From CAZDKK01 sp964603725 (GTDB lineage Bacteria; Eisenbacteria; RBG-16-71-46; CAIMUX01; WJJG01), in contig CAZRWW010000017.1 of assembly GCA_964603725.1 (NCBI GenBank), positions 14,450-78,449 of the forward strand: DNA of 64,000 bases. Reading direction: 5' to 3'. The number at the start of each line of letters is the position of its first letter. The stretch's first letter is position 1. The position numbers were made by a program, and so were the translations under genes. Positions 46,403-55,147 of this stretch are shown in pieces. The notes under the pieces were generated by a model, which ran no database searches, was not told the origin of the DNA, and saw only the letters and a list, made by a program, of their open reading frames with translations.

Positions 46403-47962
46403 TTAGGCGAAGCGATCGCCCAGCACGACCACCATCACATCCAGATCGATCGGCTCGGGCTTCAGCGCCGAGACCGACAGCACATAGAAGGGATCGAAGG
46501 TCTGGATGTCGATCTTGCGGTGCTTCAGGGCCCGCTTGAGCGTGACCCACACGCCCGGCTCCACGATCGCATCCATCAGGTTGAGCACCAGCACGCCGCC
46601 GTTGGCCAGCAGGAAGCTGCCGGGCTTGATCTTCGTGAAGTCACTCACCCAGTGCCCGGTCCGCTCGACCGTGCGCTCGATCGTGCCGAACAGGTTGCGG
46701 TAGTTGGGACTGGTCTCGATCACGACCGGCGGCTTCTTGGTCTTCGAGTTGTCGACCAGGACGTTGACGGTGAAGTCGCGGAAGCGCGATTCGCGCTTCT
46801 CGCCGCCTTCCTTGCCCTGCTTCTCCTCGTCGGTCTCGCCATCCTCGGTGAAGCGCTCCATGTTGTCGAGGATGGCTTCCTGAACCTCGGTCAGGTAATC
46901 GAGCACCTCGGGGTGGTCATAGACCGCCTTGAGGTCCTTGATGTAGTCGGTTACCGCCGGCGATCCGAACTGCTTCTGGAGCTTGGCCATGGCGTCGCGC
47001 AGCTCGCGCTTAAGGTCGCGGGCAGCCTTGAAGGCGCGCTCCATCTCGGCCGTGAGCTCTTCGTACTTGAGCTTGAGCCGAATGAACTCTTCCTCGCTGA
47101 ACTTCTGCTGGTGCGTCAGGCTCTCCAGCTTTTCGATCTGCACCGGCTCGCCGGCGATGACCGGCGCGATCTCGGGCTTCGAGAAAGGCCCCATCTGGAC
47201 CTGGATCAGCGCGAAGCTCTCCCGGCGGATGCGGTCCTCGAACGCCCGCAAGAGCGCCTTCTCGCGCTCCTTGAAGTCCTCGACCAGCGCCTTCATCCGG
47301 TCCTTGAACACGTCGCTCTCGTAGATCTGGACGATGTTGCGCCGCATGTTGATGACCAGCATCTCCATGTCGCGCTTCAGGCGCCGGCCCTGCCCCGCGG
47401 GGAGGTGGATCGCCCGCGGCCGGTCGGGATCGGCGAAGCTGTTGACGTAGACGATGTCGGGCGGCACGCCCCGGCCCGTGTCGAGCGTGGCGAGCAGGTG
47501 CTTGACGGTCGTCATCTTGCCCGTGCCGGGCAGGCCCGCCACGTAGATGTTGTAGCCCTTCGAGCGCATCTTCAGGCCCAGCTCGATGGCCGCGATGGCG
47601 CGGTCCTGGCCGATGATGCCCTCGAACTCAGGGATCTCGGCGGTGCTGCTGAAGCCGCAGTCCGCCAGGTTGCAGCGCCAGGCCAGATCCTTGGCCGGCA
47701 GCGCGAACCGGGCGATGTCTGCCGGACGGGCCGCGGCAGGCGCCCGGCCGCGCGGGACCGCCTGGTTCCCGGCCGCCGCAGTCTTGGTCGGCGTGGTCTT
47801 GGCCGCCGCAGTCTTGGCCGGCGCGGTCTTGGCCGGCGAAGTCTTGGCGGCCGCGGTCCTGGCCGCCGCGGCGCGGGTCGCTCGTTCCCGGCTCGAGGGC
47901 TTGCGAGCATCGCCCGCCGCGCCGCGGGACTTGGGTGACGGGCCGGAGCTGCTGGCACTCAT
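46403..47962 (-). CDS. Lon-like protease, N-terminal ATPase half (ends at premature TAA)
   Basis: The 519-residue half has a Lys/Ala/Pro-rich N-terminus with a five-residue repeat (AAAKT, SPAKT, APAKT, AAAKT, TPTKT at residues 37-61). The AAA+ domain follows, with Walker A GLPGTGKMTTVKHLL near residue 120, a long coiled-coil region (about 190-330), and Walker B GGVLVLNLMDAI near residue 455. It ends DVMVVVLGDRFA followed by TAA, where homologs would continue with a Tyr-like residue into HFLFIMDEDFRK, encoded in the same frame just after the stop. ATG 47962 overlaps the dapD stop (ATGA). A point mutation (TAC or TAT to TAA) or a base-call error is the simplest reading. Confidence 0.87.
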   Translation of the reverse strand: MSASSSGPSPKSRGAAGDARKPSSRERATRAAAARTAAAKTSPAKTAPAKTAAAKTTPTKTAAAGNQAVPRGRAPAAARPADIARFALPAKDLAWRCNLADCGFSSTAEIPEFEGIIGQDRAIAAIELGLKMRSKGYNIYVAGLPGTGKMTTVKHLLATLDTGRGVPPDIVYVNSFADPDRPRAIHLPAGQGRRLKRDMEMLVINMRRNIVQIYESDVFKDRMKALVEDFKEREKALLRAFEDRIRRESFALIQVQMGPFSKPEIAPVIAGEPVQIEKLESLTHQQKFSEEEFIRLKLKYEELTAEMERAFKAARDLKRELRDAMAKLQKQFGSPAVTDYIKDLKAVYDHPEVLDYLTEVQEAILDNMERFTEDGETDEEKQGKEGGEKRESRFRDFTVNVLVDNSKTKKPPVVIETSPNYRNLFGTIERTVERTGHWVSDFTKIKPGSFLLANGGVLVLNLMDAIVEPGVWVTLKRALKHRKIDIQTFDPFYVLSVSALKPEPIDLDVMVVVLGDRFA

Positions 47963-48876
47963 CGGAGCGTCTCCTCCTGGGGTGATGGGGAGTCCGCCGC
48001 TCGGGCGACGGGCCGGGGCACGCGTGAAGACTCGCGCAGCATTTCGTTGAGCATCGTCTTGGCGTCGGTGGAGGCCTTGCGTTCGCCGATCAACAGCACG
48101 CACGGGGCGTGGCACTCGCCGGCCGGGAACCGGCGGGGCCATGTGCCCGGGATGACCACGCAGCCGGGCGGGACCAGTCCGAGCGTCACGCGGGGTTCAT
48201 CGCCCCGCACATCCACGATCGGGGTCGAAGCGGTGAGGATGCAGCCCGCGCCAAGCACCGCGCGCTTCGCAACCCGGACGCCCTCGACCACGACGCAGCG
48301 CGAACCGAGGAAGGCCCCGTCCTCGACGATGACCGGCATGGCCTGCGGGGGCTCGAGCACGCCTCCGATGCCCACCCCGCCCGACAAGTGCACGTCACGG
48401 CCGATCTGGGCCCCGCTGCCGACGGTCGCCCAGGTGTCGATCATGGTGCCTGACCCCACGTAGGCTCCGATGTTCACGTAGCCGGGCATCAGGACCACAC
48501 CGGGCTCGAGGAAGCTGCCGTAGCGGGCGGTGCCCGGTGGAACGACGCGCACCTGGCGGGCTTCCAGGTCGTCCTTGACCGGGATCTTGTCGCGAAAGCG
48601 CAGCGGTCCGGCCTGACTGGGGGCCGGGTCGGCCAGCCGGAAGTAGAGCAGGATCGCCATCTGCAGCCAGCCGTTGACGCGCCAGCCATCGTCGCCCGGC
48701 TCCGCGACGCGCGCCAGGCCTTGATCGAGAAGTCGCACCGCCTCGTGCACGGCAGCGGCGTCTTCCGGCGCGGGGGGCCTGTCCGGGTGGGTGTAGATCT
48801 CCTCGATGCGCTCGCGCAGCGCGCGCCAGGGATCCCCTGTCCGGTCGGCCGGACGCCCCACGACACCCCGATTCAT
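47959..48876 (-). CDS. dapD: Tetrahydrodipicolinate N-succinyltransferase
   Basis: DapD transfers succinyl from succinyl-CoA to tetrahydrodipicolinate in the lysine/diaminopimelate pathway. The 305-residue protein has the N-terminal helical domain, then FRDKIPVKDDLEARQVRVVP and the left-handed beta helix of hexapeptide repeats (VVLMPGYVNIGAYVGSGTMI, GVGIGGVLEPPQAMPVIVED). ATG 48876 has AAGGTCAGG upstream. The last 20 or so residues (PRPVARAADSPSPQEETLR) extend beyond the usual end and overlap the Lon-like start by 4 bp. No other dap genes are in the window. Confidence 0.93.
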   Translation of the reverse strand: MNRGVVGRPADRTGDPWRALRERIEEIYTHPDRPPAPEDAAAVHEAVRLLDQGLARVAEPGDDGWRVNGWLQMAILLYFRLADPAPSQAGPLRFRDKIPVKDDLEARQVRVVPPGTARYGSFLEPGVVLMPGYVNIGAYVGSGTMIDTWATVGSGAQIGRDVHLSGGVGIGGVLEPPQAMPVIVEDGAFLGSRCVVVEGVRVAKRAVLGAGCILTASTPIVDVRGDEPRVTLGLVPPGCVVIPGTWPRRFPAGECHAPCVLLIGERKASTDAKTMLNEMLRESSRVPRPVARAADSPSPQEETLR

Positions 48877-48982
48877 GCACCTGACCTTGCCCCATTCCGA
48901 GGGGGAAACGCAACGGCGGAGGAGGCCCGCGGGGGCTCGGGAGCGCCGGCCCGGCGCCGGAGGGCGGGCGTCGCAAAACGGG

Positions 48983-49011
48983 TTGCGCCTCGTCGGGCGG
49001 ATGCCTTATAA
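48983..49011 (+). promoter_or_regulatory. Promoter for tRNA-Trp
   Basis: TTGCGC (48983-48988) and TTATAA (49006-49011) are 17 nt apart, ending about 46 nt before the mature tRNA. It has the classic layout of a stable-RNA promoter. An inverted repeat (GGCCCTG/CGGGCC-like, around 49029-49045) lies between it and the tRNA. Confidence 0.6.
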
Positions 49012-49057
49012 GTATCGTTTAGTCTATCGGGCCCTGGGCCGATAGGTGGTTCGGACT

Positions 49058-49130
49058 AGGCGTGTAGCTCAGTTGGCAGAGCAACGGTCTCCAAAACCGT
49101 AGGTCGGGGGTTCAAATCCCTCCACGCCTG
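49058..49130 (+). tRNA. tRNA-Trp (anticodon CCA)
   Basis: A 73-nt cloverleaf: acceptor AGGCGTG/CACGCCT, D arm GCTC/GAGC with AGTTGGC, anticodon stem ACGGT/ACCGT around CTCCAAA, and T loop GTTCAAATC. Discriminator G as expected for tRNA-Trp; no encoded CCA. A 7-bp GC hairpin (49147-49164) follows but lacks a T-run. Elsewhere tRNA-Trp often precedes secE/nusG, which is not so here. Confidence 0.97.
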
Positions 49131-49327
49131 ATTTTCCTCCCTTCATCGCCCCGTGCGCGGGGCGCAAGAACCCGTCAGCCTCCCCGCCGCGGGCGCGGGA
49201 AGCGGAAGCCCCCCGTCTGCGATCCCGTGCGAAAGGGTTTGACATCGCACGACCCACCAGAAAGTATGCATCTGTACGGTGAACCTGGCCCTCACGCCCG
49301 TGACCTTGGGAAGGGTGGAGGCGGAGG

Positions 49328-50557
49328 ATGGTGCCCAGCATCAAATTGCCGCAGACGACGGCCATGATCCTGGCGGGCGGCCGGGTCGGCGAGCTGTCGG
49401 TGCTGACGCTGGATCGGCCCAAGTCGGCTTTGCCCTTCGCCGGCTACTTCCGGATCATCGACTTCCCCTTGAGCAACGTGGCGCGCGCCGGGATCCAGAA
49501 CGCGGGCATCCTCTCGCAGTACCGCCCGGCCTCGCTCATCGATCACATCGGCGTCGGCGCCAGTTGGGATCTGATCGGCTATGGGCGGGGCGCGAAGATC
49601 CTGCCCCCCTACCATGCCGCCGAGGGCAGCGACTGGTATCGCGGCAACGCCGACGCGGTCCTGCAGAACCTGCGCTACCTGCGCGACCGGGAGACCGAGA
49701 TCGCGCTGATCCTCTCGGGCGACCATGTCTACTCCATGGACTACCGCGAGCTGATTCTCCACCACCTGGAGAAGAGCGCCGATCTGACGATCGCCTTCAA
49801 GCGCGTCGCCCATCCCGACCGTCGCTTCGGGTTCGGGCAGATCGACCAGGACGGACGTTTGACCGCCTACGAGGAAAAGCCGGCCAAACCGGCCTCCAAC
49901 CTGGCATCCCTGACGATCTACGTCTTCAACATGAAAGCGCTGGCCCAGGTCCTGAGCGGCATGCGGGACCACGACTCGATCGAGTTCGGCCGCGACGTCA
50001 TCCCCGCCATGCTCGGCGACTTCCGCGTGCTCGCCTACATCTTCGACGGCTACTGGGCCTACACGCGCACGGTCGACGCCTACTACGAGGCGCACGAGGA
50101 CTTGCTGGCGGGCAAGATCGATCTGCAGCGCTGGAGCGTGCGGACCAATCACGAGGACAGCACCCTGGTGCGCCAGACGCCCCCCATCTTCCGTTCGTGG
50201 ACCGAGGCGGAAGGGTCGCTCATCAGTGAAGGCTGCATCGTGGAGGGCCGCGTCCAGGACAGCGTCCTGGGACCGGGCGTGCGCGTTCGCAAGGGCGCGG
50301 CGGTGGAAGCCAGCATCCTGTTCAACGATGTCCTCGTCGAGGAGAACGCGCACGTGCGCCAGGCGATCATCGACAAGCGCGCCCAGATCGGCCGCGGGGC
50401 AACAGTGGGCGGCAACGGCGACCGGCCCGCCGGAGATGGACCGGTCGTCTCGCGGCGCGGCATCGCGCTGATCGGCAAAGGGGCCCGGGTGGCCGCCGGC
50501 GCGGTGGTGCCCGCGGGCGGGATCATCACGCCGCCCGATCGCCTGGAGTGCGACTAG
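49328..50557 (+). CDS. ADP-glucose pyrophosphorylase-like protein (first of two paralogs)
   Basis: The 409-residue protein has the nucleotidyltransferase plus left-handed beta-helix build of glucose-1-phosphate adenylyltransferases: ALPFAGYFRIIDFPLSN near residue 33, GSDWYRGNADAVLQNLRYL near residue 98, LILSGDHVYSMDY near residue 130 and GYWAYTRTVDAYYEAHEDL near residue 240. The nucleotide loop is changed: the usual GGxGxRL is replaced by GGRVGELSVLT. It may therefore be a regulatory or altered-specificity subunit like GlgD. ATG 49328 has GGAGGCGGAGG upstream. The next gene encodes the second paralog 56 bp later. Confidence 0.85.
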   Translation: MVPSIKLPQTTAMILAGGRVGELSVLTLDRPKSALPFAGYFRIIDFPLSNVARAGIQNAGILSQYRPASLIDHIGVGASWDLIGYGRGAKILPPYHAAEGSDWYRGNADAVLQNLRYLRDRETEIALILSGDHVYSMDYRELILHHLEKSADLTIAFKRVAHPDRRFGFGQIDQDGRLTAYEEKPAKPASNLASLTIYVFNMKALAQVLSGMRDHDSIEFGRDVIPAMLGDFRVLAYIFDGYWAYTRTVDAYYEAHEDLLAGKIDLQRWSVRTNHEDSTLVRQTPPIFRSWTEAEGSLISEGCIVEGRVQDSVLGPGVRVRKGAAVEASILFNDVLVEENAHVRQAIIDKRAQIGRGATVGGNGDRPAGDGPVVSRRGIALIGKGARVAAGAVVPAGGIITPPDRLECD

Positions 50558-50613
50558 CCCGGGCGCGGGCAGTGGAGCGGTGGCCCGGGCGGGGCCGCCA
50601 GGAGCGGCAGAGC

Positions 50614-51921
50614 ATGGCCCTCACGGGGCGACAGACCTACGACCTGCGCAACACGCTGGCGCTCATCCTGGCCGGCGGGGTCGGCAGCCGCCTGAACGTC
50701 CTCGTGCACCGCCGGGCCAAGCCGGCCGTGCCCTTCGGCGGCATCTACCGCATCATCGACTTCGCCCTGAGCAACGTCATGAACTCCGGCATCGAGCGCG
50801 CCGGGGTCCTGACCCAGTACATGCCCTACAGCCTCTCGAAGCACCTGGGGCGCGGCGACGGCTGGGGCATGGTCGGCCGGACCCGCGAGGTGCGCATCCT
50901 GCCGCCCCACACCGGCACCCGCGAGTCCGACTGGTACAAGGGCACGGCGGACGCCGTCTATCGCAACCTGGGCTACGTGGCCCGCCACAACCCCGAAATG
51001 GTGCTCCTGCTCTCGGGCGACCACATCTACTACATGGACTACGTGGCCTTGATCGAGCATCACATCCGCACCGGCGCCAGCGCGACGGTGGCGGTGATGC
51101 CCATCCCGATCGAGCAGTGCTCCGAGTTCGGCACCGTGATCACCGACGAGAACGACCGGATCGTCGCGTTCGACGAGAAACCCGCCATCCCGCGCAGCAA
51201 CCTGATCTCGCTCGGGATCTATGTCTTCAGCACCGAGGCCCTGATCCGCAGCCTGGAGGAGGTCTGTGCGGTGCGGCGCGAGACCGACTTCGGCAAGCAC
51301 GTCTTCCCCTTCATGCTCGAGCGCGAGCGCCTGTTCGCCTACCGGTTCGGCGGCTACTGGCAGGATGTGGGCACGATCAAGGCCTACTTCGACACCAACA
51401 TGGAGCTGCTCAAGCCGGAGTCGCCGCTCGATCTGCCGCGCTGGGGCGTGCGCACCAACCTGGCCGAGGATTCGATCGGCGACCGCCCCCCAGCCTTCGT
51501 CGCGCGGGGCGCGCGCGTCCGCTACGCCACCCTCGCGCGCGGCGCGCGGATCATGGGCACGGTCGAGGCCAGCATCCTCTCGCCCGGCGTCGTGGTCGCC
51601 CCGGGCGCGGTCGTGCGCAATTCGGTTCTGATGCACGACGCGGTCGTGGAGGCGGGCGCGTTCGTCGACAGCGTGGTGGCCGACAAGCGCGTCGTCATCG
51701 GCACCGAGGCCCGGGTGGGCGACCCCGAGCTGGGCGATCAGAGGAACCGCATGTTCCCCGGCCATTTGGACCAGGGCATCACGGTGATCGGCAAGGCCGC
51801 GACCATCCCCCGCCGCTGTCGCATCGGCCGCAACTGCTGCATCTTCCCCGACGCCCGCATCGGCGAGCTGGACGTCGAGGTGCTGGCCAGCGGAGAGACG
51901 GTGGAATGGGAGGCGAGCTGA
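50614..51921 (+). CDS. glgC: Glucose-1-phosphate adenylyltransferase (second paralog)
   Basis: The 435-residue protein has the standard loop LALILAGGVGSRLNVLVHRR near residue 15, then AKPAVPFGGIYRIIDFALSN, SDWYKGTADAVYRNLGYV, LLSGDHIYYMDY and GYWQDVGTIKAYFDTNMEL. It should make ADP-glucose for glycogen or related alpha-glucans. The C-terminal beta-helix is complete. No glycogen synthase or branching enzyme gene is adjacent, so the pathway is inferred. ATG 50614 has CAGGAG upstream. Its stop overlaps the first gene of the membrane cluster by 16 bp, so the genes are coupled. Confidence 0.9.
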   Translation: MALTGRQTYDLRNTLALILAGGVGSRLNVLVHRRAKPAVPFGGIYRIIDFALSNVMNSGIERAGVLTQYMPYSLSKHLGRGDGWGMVGRTREVRILPPHTGTRESDWYKGTADAVYRNLGYVARHNPEMVLLLSGDHIYYMDYVALIEHHIRTGASATVAVMPIPIEQCSEFGTVITDENDRIVAFDEKPAIPRSNLISLGIYVFSTEALIRSLEEVCAVRRETDFGKHVFPFMLERERLFAYRFGGYWQDVGTIKAYFDTNMELLKPESPLDLPRWGVRTNLAEDSIGDRPPAFVARGARVRYATLARGARIMGTVEASILSPGVVVAPGAVVRNSVLMHDAVVEAGAFVDSVVADKRVVIGTEARVGDPELGDQRNRMFPGHLDQGITVIGKAATIPRRCRIGRNCCIFPDARIGELDVEVLASGETVEWEAS

Positions 51922-52715
51922 CGGAGTGGTTCAACGCTGATCGGCTCCCGGCCGCGCTGGCCACGCTGATCTTCGCCGCGGTCCTGCTCTACTTCATCCG
52001 CGCGGCCCGCCAGGGCCGGCCGCTCTACATCCGCCGCATCGCCGGCCTGGAGGCGGTCGATGAGGCCGTGGGGCGGGCGACCGAGATGGGCCGGCCCATC
52101 CTCTACTCCCCCGGTCTCGACCCCATGGAGGAAGTCGCCACCGTCGCCAGCATCAACATCCTGGCGCAGGTGGCGCGCCGCGCCGGGCAGTACGAGACGC
52201 GCCTGATCATGCCCAACCGCGACGCGATCGTGATGACGGTGGCCCAGGAGGTCGTGCGCGAGGCGTATACGGAGGTGGGCCGTCCGGACTTGTACGATCC
52301 CCACGACATCTACTACACGACGCAGAGCCAGTTCGGCTACGCCGCCGCGGTGTGCGGCACCATGATGCGCGAGAAGCCGGCGACGAACTTCTTTGTCGGC
52401 CACTTCTACGCCGAGAGCCTGGTCCTGGCCGAGACGGGGAACGCCACCGGCGCGATCCAGATCGCGGGCACCGACTCCGACTCGCAGCTGCCGTTCTTCA
52501 TCTGCGCCTGTGACTACACGCTGATCGGCGAGGAGCTCTACGCCGGCAGCGTCTACCTGTCGCGCGAGCCCTTGCTGCTCGGGGCCCTGAAAGGGCAGGA
52601 CGTGGCCAAGCTGATCTTGCTCGCGCTGCTCTTCGCCGGCACGGTGCTGGCGCTGGCCGGCATCGACATCCGACCGCTCCTGGGCATCGGAACGGCGCCA
52701 GGAGGCGGCGGATGA
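51906..52715 (+). CDS. Membrane-anchored protein of unknown function (DUF6754-like), cluster gene 1
   Basis: I recognise no enzyme here; from memory it resembles DUF6754-type proteins, but this is unverified. The 269 residues have an N-terminal helix (about 15-31), a soluble middle of about 180 residues, and a C-terminal helix (about 230-250). Conserved-looking stretches are GRPILYSPGLDPMEEVATVA, IMPNRDAIVMTVAQEVVREA and ESLVLAETGNATGAIQIAGT. The start ATG overlaps glgC by 16 bp, and the stop overlaps the next gene as ATGA. It is the first of four coupled membrane genes. Confidence 0.8.
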   Translation: MGGELTEWFNADRLPAALATLIFAAVLLYFIRAARQGRPLYIRRIAGLEAVDEAVGRATEMGRPILYSPGLDPMEEVATVASINILAQVARRAGQYETRLIMPNRDAIVMTVAQEVVREAYTEVGRPDLYDPHDIYYTTQSQFGYAAAVCGTMMREKPATNFFVGHFYAESLVLAETGNATGAIQIAGTDSDSQLPFFICACDYTLIGEELYAGSVYLSREPLLLGALKGQDVAKLILLALLFAGTVLALAGIDIRPLLGIGTAPGGGG

Positions 52716-53353
52716 GGAAGACCGGCCCGGTCGTCTTCGGATTCGTGATCGGCATGCTGATGCTGATCCAGTACTTCTCCCCACATCCCTGGATCCAGGC
52801 CCGCTACAACAACGTGCTCGACTGGAAGCAGGTCGTCTTCGGCATCACGCTGATGCTGGGAGTGCTGAGCCTGGTGCTCTTCCACTGGCGCAAGATCGAG
52901 CAGCGCCAGAAGGGTTGGGGCTACTCGGTGATCACGATCGCGGGGCTGCTGTTCATGCTCGCGTCCGCCGTCTGGCGCGGACAGAACGCCGGGCCGTACC
53001 TGTGGATGTTCGACCACGTGCAGGCACCGATGCAGTCGACCATGTTCGCCCTGCTCGCCTTCTACGTTGCCAGCGCCTCCTACCGCGCCTTCCGCGCGCG
53101 CGGCTTCCACGCCGCTCTGCTCCTGACGGCCGGGGTGATCGTCATGCTCGGCCGGGTCCCGCTGGGGGAAATGCTCGGCTTCCAGGCCGGCGAGCGGTAC
53201 TACTCGCTCGCCACCGTCTCCGACTGGATCCTCAACTACCCCAACGTGGCGGCCAAGCGCGGCGTGCTGATCGGCGTGCAGCTCGGCATCGTGGCCACGG
53301 CCATCAAGATCATCCTGGGCATCGAGCGCACCTACCTGGGCAAGGGGGCGTGA
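52712..53353 (+). CDS. Polytopic membrane protein of unknown function, cluster gene 2
   Basis: The 213 residues have about six predicted transmembrane helices (for example VVFGFVIGMLMLIQYF, QVVFGITLMLGVLSLVLF, VITIAGLLFMLASAVW, HAALLLTAGVIVMLG and LIGVQLGIVATAIKIILG). No catalytic motif was recognised. A short loop with RKIEQRQKGWGYS would be cytoplasmic by the positive-inside rule. The start overlaps gene 1 (ATGA) with GGAGGCGG upstream; the stop overlaps gene 3 by one base. The coupling suggests a fixed stoichiometric complex. Confidence 0.8.
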   Translation: MRKTGPVVFGFVIGMLMLIQYFSPHPWIQARYNNVLDWKQVVFGITLMLGVLSLVLFHWRKIEQRQKGWGYSVITIAGLLFMLASAVWRGQNAGPYLWMFDHVQAPMQSTMFALLAFYVASASYRAFRARGFHAALLLTAGVIVMLGRVPLGEMLGFQAGERYYSLATVSDWILNYPNVAAKRGVLIGVQLGIVATAIKIILGIERTYLGKGA

Positions 53354-54246
53354 TGCTGCCGCCGCGCGACACTCGCCGCCAGGCCGGCCGGCGCCCGTTC
53401 TACGACCGCCTGATGAACGTGGATCGGCGGGTGATCTTCCTGGTCATCGCCGCCTCGGTGGCCCTGCCGCTCGTCTTCCCGCTCCATCTGCCGGTGCGGG
53501 TGTCGCCCGAGGCGCAGGCCTATTTTGACGAGATCGAGCGCCTGCAGCCGGGCGACGCGATCATCCTCAGCTTCGATTACGAGCCCGACACGATGGCCGA
53601 GCTCGATCCGATGAGCTACGCCACCCTGCGTCACGCTTTCCGCAAGAACCTGCGGGTGATCGCGCTGACCAACTACGCGGGCGGGCCGGGCATCGTGCAG
53701 CGCGTGCTCGGCGAGACCGCCGCCGAGTTCGGGAAGCAGGACGGCCGCGACTACGTCTTCCTGGGCTACAACCCCGACTACTCGGCGACGATCCTGCGGA
53801 TGGGCGAGAGCATCAAGGCCACCTTCCCCACCGATCACCAGCGGCGCCCCACGAGCACGATCCCGCTCCTCCAGAACATCGACCGCTACGCCGACATCCC
53901 GCTCCTGGTGTCGATCTCCGCGAGCGCCCTGGCCGAGTACTGGATCATCTGGGCCGGGGGCAACTACGGCCAGCGCATCATCACCGGCAGCACCGCCATC
54001 CAGGCGGTGCTGATCTACCCGTACTACGACTCCCATCAGCTCAGCGGGTTCCTGGGCGGTCTGAAGGGAGCCGCCGAGTACGAGCGGCTCATCGAGCACG
54101 AGGGCGCCGCGGTACGCGGGATGGACGCCCAGTCGATGGCCCACCTGCTGATCGTCTGCTTCATCGCCCTGGGCAATGTCGGGTTCCTGATGCACAAGCT
54201 CCGCGCGCGCGGCGAGCGCGCGGGGCGCACGGAATCATCCGGATAG
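53353..54246 (+). CDS. Membrane-anchored protein of unknown function, cluster gene 3
   Basis: The 297-residue protein has an N-terminal helix (about 27-45, VIFLVIAASVALPLVFPL), a soluble region of about 210 residues, and a C-terminal helix (about 262-280). The soluble part includes LQPGDAIILSFDYEPDTMAE, NLRVIALTNYAGGPGIVQRV, DYVFLGYNPDYSATILRMGE and YWIIWAGGNYGQRIITGSTA, none matching an enzyme I know. It has the same helix-soluble-helix build as gene 1, so the two may face each other. It overlaps gene 2 by one base and is followed by gene 4 after 14 bp. Confidence 0.8.
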   Translation: MLPPRDTRRQAGRRPFYDRLMNVDRRVIFLVIAASVALPLVFPLHLPVRVSPEAQAYFDEIERLQPGDAIILSFDYEPDTMAELDPMSYATLRHAFRKNLRVIALTNYAGGPGIVQRVLGETAAEFGKQDGRDYVFLGYNPDYSATILRMGESIKATFPTDHQRRPTSTIPLLQNIDRYADIPLLVSISASALAEYWIIWAGGNYGQRIITGSTAIQAVLIYPYYDSHQLSGFLGGLKGAAEYERLIEHEGAAVRGMDAQSMAHLLIVCFIALGNVGFLMHKLRARGERAGRTESSG

Positions 54247-54260
54247 GGGGGGGGGCGCCC

Positions 54261-54890
54261 GTGGATTGGAGCATCTTCGGCCTGTGGGTCGCAGCCGCCC
54301 TCACGCTGGCCGTCTTCTCGCTGCTCTACCGCGACAATCCGTTCTATCGGGCGGCCGAGCATTTGCTCGTGGGCGTGTCGGCCGGCTACTATCTCGTGCA
54401 GTACTTCTCCTCGGGCGTGATCCGCAAGTTCTACGTGCCGGTGTTCCAGCAGGGCAACCTCTGGCTCCTGCCGGGCGGCCTCCTGGGCCTCCTGATCCTC
54501 TTCCGGCTGGCCCGACGGACACAGTGGATCAGCCGCTACGCGATCGCCTTCTACGTGGCGGCCTGGTCCGGGTACCTCATCCCGTCGACGATCCAGGAGC
54601 GGATCCTGACGCAGATCGGCGCCACGTTCCCGCCGCCGCTGTCGGGCGCGAGCGTCGGCGCGCTGCTGGGGGCCCTGATCATCCTCGTGGGCGTGGTGTC
54701 GATCCTGATCTACTTCTACTTCAGCGCCCCGCACGCCGGGGTGCTGGGCCGCATCTCGCAGATCGGGATCACCTTCCTGATGGCCGGCTTCGGCGCCTCG
54801 TTCGGGTACACCGTCATGGGCCGCGTGAGCCTGCTCATCGGACGCTTCCAGTTCCTGTTCCAGGATCTGCCGCGGACGCTGGGGGGCTAG
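54261..54890 (+). CDS. Polytopic membrane protein of unknown function, cluster gene 4
   Basis: The 209 residues contain about six transmembrane helices, with a conserved-looking SLLYRDNPFYRAAEHLLVG near residue 20 and GITFLMAGFGASFGYTVMG near residue 172. No motif identifies a transporter or enzyme. The start is GTG 54261, 14 bp after gene 3, behind a run of G. It closes the cluster; a GC-rich 257-bp gap containing TATACT (54931) follows. Confidence 0.8.
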   Translation: MDWSIFGLWVAAALTLAVFSLLYRDNPFYRAAEHLLVGVSAGYYLVQYFSSGVIRKFYVPVFQQGNLWLLPGGLLGLLILFRLARRTQWISRYAIAFYVAAWSGYLIPSTIQERILTQIGATFPPPLSGASVGALLGALIILVGVVSILIYFYFSAPHAGVLGRISQIGITFLMAGFGASFGYTVMGRVSLLIGRFQFLFQDLPRTLGG

Positions 54891-55147
54891 CGGCGGTTGG
54901 AGGCCCTCCCCGCACTGGGGTCGCGGGCGCTATACTCATTGTCGACAGCTCAGGTGCGAGGCACGCTCCGCCCGGCTCTGCGGACGCGCCCCCGACGGTC
55001 ACGGCGACGAGGATCGCCCCCCGGAGCCGGGCGCCGCCAGAGGTCTGCGCCGCATGCCCCCGCAATCGCCGTCGTGATGCGCCCGCGGCTCCGCCCCGCA
55101 GCCGGTGGCGGCGCGTGAACGGGGGTAGGCCCAAGGAGGTGGACGAC

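Noticed and set aside
49239..49270. Promoter for the first ADP-glucose pyrophosphorylase gene (TTGACA at 49239, TATGCA at 49265)
   Set aside because: The -35 is perfect but the spacer is 20 nt and the -10 is poor; not listed as a feature.
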